Shown here piece by piece: positions 10,201 through 17,730 of a DNA stretch of 64,000 nt. Made by a program: the position numbers and the translations under genes. The notes beneath the pieces were generated by a model, which did not search any database, was not told the origin of the DNA, and saw only the letters and a program-made list of their open reading frames with translations. Source of the DNA: Parasphingopyxis lamellibrachiae (GTDB lineage Bacteria > Pseudomonadota > Alphaproteobacteria > Sphingomonadales > Sphingomonadaceae); the NCBI RefSeq assembly GCF_003385775.1, contig NZ_QRDP01000004.1:1597763-1661762 (forward strand), written 5' to 3'. Each line of letters opens with the position of its first letter. Within the stretch, counting starts at the first letter, position 1.

Positions 10201-10286
10201 CCGTTCGGGCTGAGCCTGTCGAAGCCCTGCCCTTCTTATCAGTGTTTTCAAATAAAAAAGGGCGACCGTTCGACAAGCTCAGGGCC
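10201..10286. repeat. Inverted pair of dispersed sphingomonad-type repeat (REP/BIME-like)
   Basis: A left arm at 10201-10227 (CCGTTCGGGCTGAGCCTGTC plus GAAGCCC) faces a right arm at 10268-10285 (GTTCGACAAGCTCAGGGC), with about 40 bp of A/T-rich DNA between. The arms can pair into a long hairpin. The left arm directly abuts the ribosome binding site of the aldo-keto reductase gene. A single left-arm copy recurs at 49632-49658. Confidence 0.8.
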
Positions 10287-10300
10287 AGTGGTTCGTTTCT

Positions 10301-11098
10301 TCAGAATTCCTTGCCGGGCCGCCGGGACAGGCCGACATCGAGATGCGCGCCGGCATCCAGCAGCAAAGTCTCTCCCGTGGCCAGCCGCGTCGCGCCATCG
10401 AGCAGAGTAACAATGCCGTCAGCGACATCTTCGGCCTGACCAGCATGAGCGAGCGGCACTTTCTCTGCGATGGATGCGTTTAGCGCTTTCAACCCCTCTT
10501 CGCCGAAACGATCGGCGAACCAGCCGGTGCCGACATAGCCCGGACAGACGGCATTGATGCGGATATCGGGGGCCAGCGCCCGGGCCAGCGATTTTGTCAT
10601 CGTGACCATCGCGCCTTTGGAGGCAGCATAGGCAACCGAAGAGCCATTGCCGAAAATTCCGGCGACGGACGCTACATTGACGATGGTTCCGCCACCCGCT
10701 TCCCGCATTGCCGGCGTACAGGCGCGGATCATCTCGAAAGCCGCGACGACGTTCAGCCGATAGATGGTCAGGAAATCCTCTGCATCGAGGGCATCCATAT
10801 CTTCATGGTTGGCGAATTTCGTCGTCCCGGCATTGTTGACGAGAAGATCGATCCGGCCCCATTCCGCTTTCACGGCTTCGGCCAGCCCGCCAGCCTCGCC
10901 GGCCGACAGGTCCGCCCGAAAAGCCTTCGCATTGCCTCCGCATTCGGCAGCAAGAGCCTCTGCATCGTCCTTGCTCTTCGAATAGTTGATCGCGACTTTC
11001 GCGCCGCGGCCGGCCAGCAACCTCGCCGTGGCCGCACCGATCCCCCGCCCGCCGCCGGTGACGATTGCCACTTTGCCTGCGAAAAAATCCTCTGCCAT
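10301..11098 (-). CDS. Short-chain dehydrogenase/reductase
   Basis: A classical Rossmann-fold SDR (265 residues) that oxidises or reduces a hydroxyl/carbonyl group with NAD(P). The cofactor motif TGGGRGIG lies at 14-21, NNAG near 90, the catalytic Ser region in NVASVAG and the YxxxK pair in YAASKG near 157. The start overlaps the stop of the preceding SDR gene (TGATG), so translation is probably coupled. Third of three consecutive but clearly different SDRs, suggesting successive hydroxyl oxidations on one substrate or 3-hydroxyacyl-CoA dehydrogenase activity. Confidence 0.93.
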   Translation of the reverse strand: MAEDFFAGKVAIVTGGGRGIGAATARLLAGRGAKVAINYSKSKDDAEALAAECGGNAKAFRADLSAGEAGGLAEAVKAEWGRIDLLVNNAGTTKFANHEDMDALDAEDFLTIYRLNVVAAFEMIRACTPAMREAGGGTIVNVASVAGIFGNGSSVAYAASKGAMVTMTKSLARALAPDIRINAVCPGYVGTGWFADRFGEEGLKALNASIAEKVPLAHAGQAEDVADGIVTLLDGATRLATGETLLLDAGAHLDVGLSRRPGKEF

Positions 11099-11901
11099 CA
11101 GTGTGCCGCCTGCTTCGGAAGCTGCCGCGTAACCGGATGGGATGAGGACAGCCCGCCATCGACCGCCAGCGCCTGGCCATTGACATAGCTGGCATCGTCA
11201 GACGCGAGGAACGTAACCGCACCCGCCAGTTCTTCCGGCTGGCCGCCGCGCTTCAGCGGATTGAGCTGGCCGATCTTCTCGAGCTTCCCGGCATCGCGCG
11301 CATAATCGAACACCGGCTTGGTCATGCCGGTTTCAATAATGCCGGGGCAAACCGCATTGATGCGGACATTGCTACCCGTCATCTGCTGCGCCGCCGTCTT
11401 GACGAGATTGATGACGCCCGCCTTGGAGGCGGAATAGGAGCTCGGCCCAGCGCCCGACCGGATGCCGGCCACCGAAGCCGTGCAGATAATCGCACCGCCG
11501 CCGCGTTTTTCTATCTCCGGCGCGGCATATTTGATCGCCAGATATGGCCCGATCAGGTTGACGCGCAGTATTTCGGCCCAGCTCTCTGCGTCTGAATCGA
11601 ACAGCCCGCCAGACAAGCCGCCGGTGATTCCCGCATTGGCGAAGACGATGTCGATCCCGCCATTTTCGGCTATCGCCCGGTCGACCAGCGCCTTCACATC
11701 GCTTTCGCTGCCGGCATCCATTTCGACGCCGATTGCAGTGCCGCCGTCGGCAGTGATCATCTGGACCGTTTCATGTACGGTCGGCATCTTGTCCGCCGCG
11801 ATCACCTTGCCGCCTTCCGCTGCAAAGCGCCTGGCGGTCGCCCGGCCGATGCCGGATCCCGCGCCCGTGACGATAATTGATTTTTCTTCGAAGCGGTTCA
11901 T
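11098..11901 (-). CDS. Short-chain dehydrogenase/reductase
   Basis: Classical SDR of 267 residues. TGAGSGIG is at 12-19, an acidic AADK follows beta-strand 2 (favouring NAD), then FANAGITGG near 90, and YSASKAG holds the catalytic Tyr and Lys. The PG motif after the active site ([12 protein letters not shown]) is intact. The SDR gene downstream starts within its stop codon. The substrate is unknown. Its two SDR neighbours and a phosphotransferase-family gene upstream imply a shared catabolic pathway. Confidence 0.93.
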   Translation of the reverse strand: MNRFEEKSIIVTGAGSGIGRATARRFAAEGGKVIAADKMPTVHETVQMITADGGTAIGVEMDAGSESDVKALVDRAIAENGGIDIVFANAGITGGLSGGLFDSDAESWAEILRVNLIGPYLAIKYAAPEIEKRGGGAIICTASVAGIRSGAGPSSYSASKAGVINLVKTAAQQMTGSNVRINAVCPGIIETGMTKPVFDYARDAGKLEKIGQLNPLKRGGQPEELAGAVTFLASDDASYVNGQALAVDGGLSSSHPVTRQLPKQAAH

Positions 11902-11916
11902 GTGAATTCCCTTGAT

Positions 11917-12681
11917 CTAGATCGTGCGGCCACCATCGATAACCAGCACCTGACCGGTCATGAAGGTGGACGCGGAAGAGGCGAGATAAACGGCAGCGCC
12001 CGCAATTTCGGGCGGTTCGCCGATCCGCCCCAGCGGCGTCGTTGCATTTACCAATTCCGCCCGTTCGGGATTTTCCCAGAGGGCACGGGCCATGTCCGTG
12101 CGGATGAGCCCCGGCGCGATGCAGTTCACCCGGACATTGTCCGGCCCGAATTCATGGGCAAGGTTGCGCGCCATCTGCATATCGGCCGCCTTAGAGATGC
12201 AATAGGTGCCGATATCGACCGCCCCCCTGAGCCCGCCGATCGACGAGACGATAATGATCGAGCCCTCTTTGCGATCCCGCATTTCCGGCGCCACCATCTG
12301 GATCAGCCAGTGATTGGACAGGATATTATTGTCGAGGATCTTGCGAAACTGCTCATCCTCGATCGTCGACATCGGACCGTAATGCGGATTGCTGGCCGCA
12401 TTGCAGACAAGGATGTCGATCCGGCCAAAGGCTTTGCGCGTCTCATCGACAAGATTCTGGAGATCGTCTTTCGAAGAGATGTTCGCCGGAACGGAAATGG
12501 CCGTGCCTTCTCCATGGTCCGCATTGATCGCGGCGGCGACCGCATCGCAAGGCTCCTGCTTGCGGCTAGAAATGACAACCTTTCCGCCATTGGCCGCCAA
12601 CTGTTCGGCCGTCGATTTGCCGATCCCGCGCGAAGAACCGGTGATGATTGCTACTTTACCGTCGAGATTGAACTGAGACAT
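11917..12681 (-). CDS. Short-chain dehydrogenase/reductase
   Basis: Classical SDR of 254 residues: TGSSRGIG near 15-22, CNAASNPHYG near 90-100, the catalytic Ser in IIVSSIGG, and YCISKAA with the Tyr/Lys pair. The SNP sequence after the NAAS motif resembles that of DHRS4/carbonyl-reductase-like SDRs. ATG at 12681 has AAAGGA at proper spacing and is preferred to an in-frame TTG two codons upstream. First SDR of the operon, 17 bp after the phosphotransferase-family gene. Confidence 0.93.
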   Translation of the reverse strand: MSQFNLDGKVAIITGSSRGIGKSTAEQLAANGGKVVISSRKQEPCDAVAAAINADHGEGTAISVPANISSKDDLQNLVDETRKAFGRIDILVCNAASNPHYGPMSTIEDEQFRKILDNNILSNHWLIQMVAPEMRDRKEGSIIIVSSIGGLRGAVDIGTYCISKAADMQMARNLAHEFGPDNVRVNCIAPGLIRTDMARALWENPERAELVNATTPLGRIGEPPEIAGAAVYLASSASTFMTGQVLVIDGGRTI

Positions 12682-12698
12682 GGGCAATCCTTTCGCTT

Positions 12699-13763
12699 TC
12701 AGGCCGGCGCTCCGGCAGCGCGGGCGAAACCCCAGGCGGCCTGGGCCAGCTCGGGTACACGCTTAGAGCGTTCTTCCGCTTCCGCCGAAGACGCCGTGCC
12801 ATCGAGCCAGCGCTTCTTGATGCCCTGCAGAATCCCGGTCAGCCGGAACAGGTTATAGGCGAAATACCAGTTGAGATCGGGCACGGAATCGCGGTTCGTC
12901 AGCTCGCAATACAGCGCCGTCGCCTCTTCCAGCGTCGGAATGCCCGTCCCGGCAAGGTCCTGCCCGCCCAAAGACGCCGTGCCGGTTCCCTCCATGACCC
13001 AGTTCTGGGCGAGATAGGTAAAATCGGCCAGCGGGTCGCCAAGGGTCGACAGCTCCCAGTCGAGAACGGCAAGCACCTCGGGCCGGTCAGGCGCATAGAT
13101 CATATTGTCGATCCTGTAATCGCCATGGATTACTGACGTACGCGTCTGTTCGGGCACGGTTTTCGGCAACCATTCTATCAGCCGCTCGACCTCGTCGATC
13201 GTTTCGGTTTCGGAGCGGCGATACTGTTTAGTCCAGGTGTTTATCTGGCGTTCGAAATAGTTTCCGGTCTTGCCGTGATTTTCGAGGCCGATCTCCCTGT
13301 AATCCAGATTGTGCAGCCGGGCGAGCGTACCGATCATCGAGCGGTAGATCGATGTCCGCTCGGCGGGCTCCTGCTCGGGAAGCATTCCATCCCAGAAGGT
13401 ACGCCCCTCCACCATTTCCATGATGTAAAAGGCCGAGCCGACAACATCATCGTCTTCGCACAGCGCATAGGGCCTGGCGACGGGGAAGCCCGTGGGATGC
13501 AGCCCCGCTATCGCCCGATATTCGCGCTCCACGGCATGGGCGGAGGGCAGGATCGGGCCGAAAGGCTTGCGGCGCAACACCAGCGAGCGCCCAGCCTGGT
13601 CTTCAACCCGGTATGTCGGGTTGGACTGGCCACCGGCAAATTTCACATAGGAAGCCAGCCCGGCAAAACCTTCGACATGCTCACGCATCCATGCGTCGAG
13701 ATTGTCCTCGTTCAACCGGTCCTTCTCGGCAACACCTTCCGCGCTGATCGCTTTTTCGCCCAT
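12699..13763 (-). CDS. Phosphotransferase (APH/ACAD10-type kinase-like) family protein
   Basis: A 354-residue protein with the aminoglycoside-phosphotransferase fold. The nucleotide-binding beta sheet includes YVKFAGGQSNPTYRV and LVLRRKPFGP; the catalytic loop is VIHGDYRIDNMIY and the metal-binding segment VLDWELSTLGDP. In bacteria this subgroup lies next to acyl-CoA dehydrogenases and SDRs, and its human relatives ACAD10/11 use the same domain to phosphorylate 4-hydroxyacyl-CoA. A role in hydroxyacyl-CoA catabolism is therefore more likely than antibiotic resistance. ATG at 13763 with ACAGGA upstream is chosen over a longer frame to 13826. First gene of the leftward operon. Confidence 0.88.
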   Translation of the reverse strand: MGEKAISAEGVAEKDRLNEDNLDAWMREHVEGFAGLASYVKFAGGQSNPTYRVEDQAGRSLVLRRKPFGPILPSAHAVEREYRAIAGLHPTGFPVARPYALCEDDDVVGSAFYIMEMVEGRTFWDGMLPEQEPAERTSIYRSMIGTLARLHNLDYREIGLENHGKTGNYFERQINTWTKQYRRSETETIDEVERLIEWLPKTVPEQTRTSVIHGDYRIDNMIYAPDRPEVLAVLDWELSTLGDPLADFTYLAQNWVMEGTGTASLGGQDLAGTGIPTLEEATALYCELTNRDSVPDLNWYFAYNLFRLTGILQGIKKRWLDGTASSAEAEERSKRVPELAQAAWGFARAAGAPA

Positions 13764-13929
13764 CACTGAATCCTGTTTCAAAATGTCCCGAAACTTGACG
13801 TAAGCGTAACCCGGAGCTGCGACCAAGTCGAGTGCCGGAATCGCCTATTTCCGCACAAGGCTTGACGGAGCGCCGCCGGTGACCCTTCATACGAAAACCG
13901 AAGACCCTTCCCTGCATGAGGATATCGCT

Positions 13930-15693
13930 ATGCACACGCGCCGCTTTCTGCTCCCCCTCTTACTTGGCTGCGCGCCCCTGGCGCTTCCCGCCGCGGCAGC
14001 TTCGGCCACGCAAAACGTAGTACCGGCAAGCGCCGACGAGCAGTTGCGCGCGCTTTACGAAGCGGACTGGGCATGGAACATGGAGGAGTTCGCGCAAGTC
14101 CATGATGCCGATGGCCAGCTCGCCAGCGGCGACCGTCTGCCTGCCGTCGATCCGGCGACCCAGCTGCGTCGCCTTGCACATTGGGAGGATATGCTGAGCC
14201 AGCTCGACGCAATCCCCGTCAGCGCACTTTCAGAGGCCGAAAGGATCAATGCATCGGTGTTCCGGACCAATCTGGAAAGCGCTGCCTCCGATGCGCGCTA
14301 CCGCGAATGGGAAATGCCACTCACGAGCGACACCTCTTTCTGGACAGGATTGAGCCCGCGCCCGGGCCGGCTGACAACGGCCGGGGATTTCGAACGCTAT
14401 ATCGGCCGGATGCGCGATATTCCGCGTTTTTTCGCCGAGAATATCGCCAATATGCGCGATGGCATGGCGCGCGGCTTTACCGTGCCGCAGGTAACGCTTG
14501 CAGGCCGGGACCAGTCTATGGTCGGCTATGCCGAAAGCGATGCCGAGGCCAATCCCTTCTACGCCGTTTTCCGGGATATGCCCGCCAGCATTCCGGCGGA
14601 CCGGCAAGCCGCTTTGCAGGCTCAGGCGCGCGCAGCTATCGCCGAAACAGTGGTGCCGGCCTATACAGAACTGCTGGCCTTTTACCGCGATGAGTATCAG
14701 CCTGCCGCCAGGACAACGACGGCCGCCAACGCTCTGCCCGATGGCGAGGCCTATTATGCCGCACAGATCCGCGAATATACGACGCTCGATCTGACGGCCG
14801 AGGAAATCCATCAGATCGGGCTGGGCGAGGTCGCCCGTATCCGCGCCGAGATGGATGCGACGATTGCGGAGAGCGGTTTCGAAGGAACGTTCGACGAATT
14901 TCTCGTCTTCCTGCGCACCGATCCCCAATTCTATGCGCAAACGCCCGAAGAGCTGATGATGTTTTCCGCCTATGTTGCCAAACGCGCGGACGCAACGATC
15001 GGCGATGTCATCGGCCTGCTGCCCCGCCGCCGGTTCACGATTCTGCCGGTGCCGGATGAAATTGCCCCCTATTATACGTCCGGGCGCGGCGGTCTCAGAA
15101 GCTGTTTGATGAACACCTATGACCTGCCGAGCCGGCCGCTCTACAATGCGCCCGCACTAACCCTGCACGAATGCGCGCCAGGCCATTCGATGCAGGCCGC
15201 TCTGGCCGAAGAACGCGACGCCGGACCCGAGTTCCGCCGCTACACCTATTTCTCCGGCTATGGCGAAGGCTGGGGCCTGTACACGGAATATCTCGGCATC
15301 GAGATGGGCATCTATCGCACGCCATATGAGAATTTCGGGCGGCTCTCCTATGAGATGTGGCGCGCAGCGCGGCTCGTTATCGATACGGGCCTGCATCACT
15401 ATGGCTGGCCGCGCCAGCAGGCGATCGACTATCTTGCCGCCAACACGGCGCTCTCCGATCTCGAGATCGAGAACGAAATCGACCGCTATATCAGCTGGCC
15501 CGGTCAGGCCCTTGCGTACAAGCTGGGCGAACTCACGATCCGGCGGTTGCGCAGTGAAGCCGAAGCAGCACTGGGCGAAAATTTCGACCGGCGGACCTTT
15601 CACGACGCCATACTTGCGATGGGCTCTGTTCCCCTCAGCACGCTTGAAGAAGAGATGCGCCGCTGGATGGCCCGTCAGAGCGGAACGCAATAA
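13930..15693 (+). CDS. Secreted DUF885 family protein (putative zinc peptidase)
   Basis: A 587-residue exported protein with a clear signal peptide (MHTRRFLLPLLLGCAPLALP, then an Ala-rich cleavage region near residue 25). The body is the helical DUF885 domain. It carries a candidate zinc site in TLHECAPGHSMQ (HExxxGH-like) and later AYKLGELTI. Many members occur in sphingomonads, often several per genome. Peptidase or carboxypeptidase activity is presumed from the metal motif and not proven for most members. The ATG at 13930 has GAGGA upstream; an in-frame upstream start lacks the signal peptide. Divergent from the APH-like gene. Confidence 0.88.
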   Translation: MHTRRFLLPLLLGCAPLALPAAAASATQNVVPASADEQLRALYEADWAWNMEEFAQVHDADGQLASGDRLPAVDPATQLRRLAHWEDMLSQLDAIPVSALSEAERINASVFRTNLESAASDARYREWEMPLTSDTSFWTGLSPRPGRLTTAGDFERYIGRMRDIPRFFAENIANMRDGMARGFTVPQVTLAGRDQSMVGYAESDAEANPFYAVFRDMPASIPADRQAALQAQARAAIAETVVPAYTELLAFYRDEYQPAARTTTAANALPDGEAYYAAQIREYTTLDLTAEEIHQIGLGEVARIRAEMDATIAESGFEGTFDEFLVFLRTDPQFYAQTPEELMMFSAYVAKRADATIGDVIGLLPRRRFTILPVPDEIAPYYTSGRGGLRSCLMNTYDLPSRPLYNAPALTLHECAPGHSMQAALAEERDAGPEFRRYTYFSGYGEGWGLYTEYLGIEMGIYRTPYENFGRLSYEMWRAARLVIDTGLHHYGWPRQQAIDYLAANTALSDLEIENEIDRYISWPGQALAYKLGELTIRRLRSEAEAALGENFDRRTFHDAILAMGSVPLSTLEEEMRRWMARQSGTQ

Positions 15694-15825
15694 GAGCCCC
15701 GGAGCTCAGCACTCGAATATAGCCGCACCAAGTATTGGCAAATTACGCCAACAGTACGCACATATCCTGTGCCGCAATGCATGCCTGATACTCCAAACTC
15801 CTGTAAATCTTCCATTTTCTGATTC

Positions 15826-15841
15826 TGGCACGACTCCTGCT
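15826..15841 (+). promoter_or_regulatory. Sigma-54 (RpoN) promoter of the psp operon
   Basis: TGGCACGACTCCTGCT matches the -24/-12 consensus TGGCACG-N4-TTGCW at all but one position, with GG and GC exactly 10 bp apart. It lies 64 bp before the small secreted-peptide gene that heads pspA and pspC. Psp operons in other proteobacteria are driven by sigma-54 with the activator PspF, so both position and family knowledge agree. No pspF gene is in the window. Confidence 0.85.
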
Positions 15842-15904
15842 TAGTTGTTGGCGTTACCGGCACAGTCGGAACACAGACACAGGCCAAGGTTCAGGAGACC
15901 TAAA

Positions 15905-16066
15905 ATGAACAACCAGAACAGCATACAGCAACGTTTCTTCGCTACGGTCGCAGCCGCTGCCGTTTCAACAATGTGCATCCTCGGCACGGTCGGCCCGGTC
16001 CAGGCAGGTAGTACTGCTACGCAGACCCAGTTCGCCCAGACCGCAACCCAGCAGAGTGCTGCCTAA
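15905..16066 (+). CDS. Small secreted peptide heading the psp operon
   Basis: 53 codons with a Lys/Arg-poor but recognisable signal peptide (hydrophobic FFATVAAAAVSTMCILGTV, then a VQAG cleavage site near residue 34). This leaves a mature peptide of about 19 residues rich in Gln, Thr and Ala (STATQTQFAQTATQ). The stop and the pspA start share bases (TAATG), so translation is coupled. It lies directly downstream of the sigma-54 promoter. I do not recognise a family. It may be an envelope-stress sensor, a lure for PspA/PspC, or mainly a leader that sets pspA translation. Confidence 0.7.
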   Translation: MNNQNSIQQRFFATVAAAAVSTMCILGTVGPVQAGSTATQTQFAQTATQQSAA

Positions 16067-16809
16067 TGGCCACCCGGCTCGACCTTGATCCGATCGCCTC
16101 GGCACCGGCTCGGGCGGGTGACTATGGCCAGGTGCAGATCCGCAGTCAGGGGGCCCGGCTCTTCTCGCGGATGCGCGATATCCTCGCCGCCAATCTTGCC
16201 GATATGCTCGATCACAGCCCCGAGCCCGAACAGATGATCCGGATGATCATCATCGAAATGGAAGAGACCCTCGTCCATGTGCGCGCCTCGACCGCGCGGA
16301 CGATCGCCGACCTGAAGGAATTGCAGGCCGCGCAAACCGCCCTCAGGACGATGGCCGAAAACTGGCACGAGAAAGCCGAACTGGCGATCAGCCGCGACCG
16401 CGACGATCTGGCGCGGCAGGCCCTGCTCGAAAAGAACAAGGCCGATGCGCGCATTGCCGAGCTCGACCGGGAAGTCGCCACGCTCGAAAAGGCGCTCAAT
16501 GCCAATCACACCGATATTTCCCGGCTCCAGGCCAAGCTCAGCGAAGCCTGCACCCGCCGGAGCAACATACGCGCCCGGCTGGAATCGGCCGAAAGCAGCA
16601 TCCGCCTGCGCGAACTGCTGAACGGCGGTGCTGTGCAGGACGCCTTTACTCGCTTCGACGCCCTCGAACGGAAAGTGGACGAAGCGGAAGGCCATGCCGA
16701 TGCAGCGGCCATCGGATCCGACGATGACGAATATGTCGCGCAAAATCGCAAGCTGAACGCAAAAGTAGATGCGGAACTCGCCGCAATGAAGAAATCATCG
16801 GCCGGCTAG
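16066..16809 (+). CDS. pspA: Phage shock protein A (PspA/IM30 family)
   Basis: A peripheral membrane protein of 247 residues, almost wholly helical coiled coil, that binds stressed inner membrane and, in known systems, holds the activator PspF in check. The family core is visible: LFSRMRDILAANLADML near 30-46, then a long heptad region with the Ala/Glu/Lys-rich segment KNKADARIAELDREVATLEK. The C-terminus ends in an acidic stretch (SDDDEY) and a final helix. It differs from E. coli PspA at the N-terminal amphipathic helix but keeps the length. Second gene of the psp operon, overlapping the small peptide gene by one base and 23 bp before pspC. Confidence 0.9.
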   Translation: MATRLDLDPIASAPARAGDYGQVQIRSQGARLFSRMRDILAANLADMLDHSPEPEQMIRMIIIEMEETLVHVRASTARTIADLKELQAAQTALRTMAENWHEKAELAISRDRDDLARQALLEKNKADARIAELDREVATLEKALNANHTDISRLQAKLSEACTRRSNIRARLESAESSIRLRELLNGGAVQDAFTRFDALERKVDEAEGHADAAAIGSDDDEYVAQNRKLNAKVDAELAAMKKSSAG

Positions 16810-16832
16810 GCCATCAAGACAGGAGAAGTGAG

Positions 16833-17162
16833 ATGGGATACAGTAACACAGGAAACATGGTCGTCCGCCAGGATCGCAAACTGCTCGGCGTGTGCGCCGC
16901 CATAGCCAACTCGCTGGGCGTCAATGCCATCTGGGTCCGCGTATCGGCCATCGCCCTCACGCTCTTCGTGACCGCCATGGTCATTCCCGTTTACCTGATC
17001 GCCGGATGGGGCCTGAGCAGGGCGCGCAAGAATCGCCAGCCTTCCCATGCCCCGCGATCCCGCTATCTCGGCTCGGAAGGCAGCCGTTACCTGTCCGAAA
17101 CGGATCGGCTGATCGGCCATCGCGACAGCGCCCTGGCCCGCGAGATCGACGCGCTGCGCTAG
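16833..17162 (+). CDS. pspC: PspC domain protein
   Basis: A 109-residue inner-membrane protein with the PspC domain (RKLLGVCAAIANSLGVNAIWVRV at about 13-35) followed by one strong membrane segment (IALTLFVTAMVIPVYLIAGWG). A basic, Arg/Ser-rich C-terminal tail probably faces the cytoplasm. PspC helps sense membrane stress and recruits or releases PspA. An RBS (AGGAGAAG) precedes the ATG. Last gene of the operon; no pspB is present, as is common in Alphaproteobacteria. Confidence 0.9.
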   Translation: MGYSNTGNMVVRQDRKLLGVCAAIANSLGVNAIWVRVSAIALTLFVTAMVIPVYLIAGWGLSRARKNRQPSHAPRSRYLGSEGSRYLSETDRLIGHRDSALAREIDALR

Positions 17163-17277
17163 ACGCTTCCCTCCAGAAAGGGATTGCCCGAACCGCGCGA
17201 CAACTCCGACCATGTTAGCGTGATTTTAACATCATCATGCCAAAGCGTACCCCTGTTTTCCGGGGGGAAAATTAAAA

Positions 17278-17667
17278 ATGTACAAGAACGACATGCTCGC
17301 CTTTGCTGGAGGCGAAAGGCGCTCTGGCGAACGCCGCGATCTCGCGGTGGATGCCCGGGCGCATTCTTTCGAGAAACGGCCGTGCCGCGTGCACGTCAGC
17401 AACCTCTCACCAAGAGGGTGCCAGCTCGATGCGTCCAGTCACACCAAGATCCAGGGCCTGATCTATCTCGATTTCGCGGGACTTCCGCTCATCGGAGCGA
17501 AAATCGTCTGGTTGGATGAATATCATGCCGGATGCGAATTCGTGACGCCGCTGACGCCAGACGAATTCGAGGTTCTTTCACAATCCGACTGGAGTTCCGA
17601 ACCCGCGGACCGGGGCAAAGCATCAGGCCAGAAAACGCCATGCGCCATGGCCCGGCATACTAGCTAG
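17278..17667 (+). CDS. PilZ domain protein (putative c-di-GMP receptor)
   Basis: A stand-alone 129-residue PilZ-like protein. The arginine-rich ERRSGERRD near 13-21 fits the RxxxR half of the c-di-GMP site, and NLSPRGCQL near 41-49 fits the D/NxSxxG half. Beta-strands of the barrel follow (IYLDFAGLPLIGAKIVWLDEYHAGCEF). It is therefore probably a cytoplasmic c-di-GMP effector, with target unknown. Related small PilZ proteins are numerous in Sphingomonadales. A purine-rich GGGGGGAAAA lies just before the start. Confidence 0.85.
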   Translation: MYKNDMLAFAGGERRSGERRDLAVDARAHSFEKRPCRVHVSNLSPRGCQLDASSHTKIQGLIYLDFAGLPLIGAKIVWLDEYHAGCEFVTPLTPDEFEVLSQSDWSSEPADRGKASGQKTPCAMARHTS

Positions 17668-17730
17668 CCGGGGAGCGGACGAATGCCAGCGCGCCGAGCC
17701 GCAAGGCGGGCCCCTGCCCCGAACTTTCCT

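Noticed and set aside
12699-13763. Reading the APH-fold kinase as an aminoglycoside resistance gene.
   Set aside because: Its position at the head of an SDR operon and its likeness to ACAD10/11-type kinases fit acyl-CoA metabolism, not resistance.
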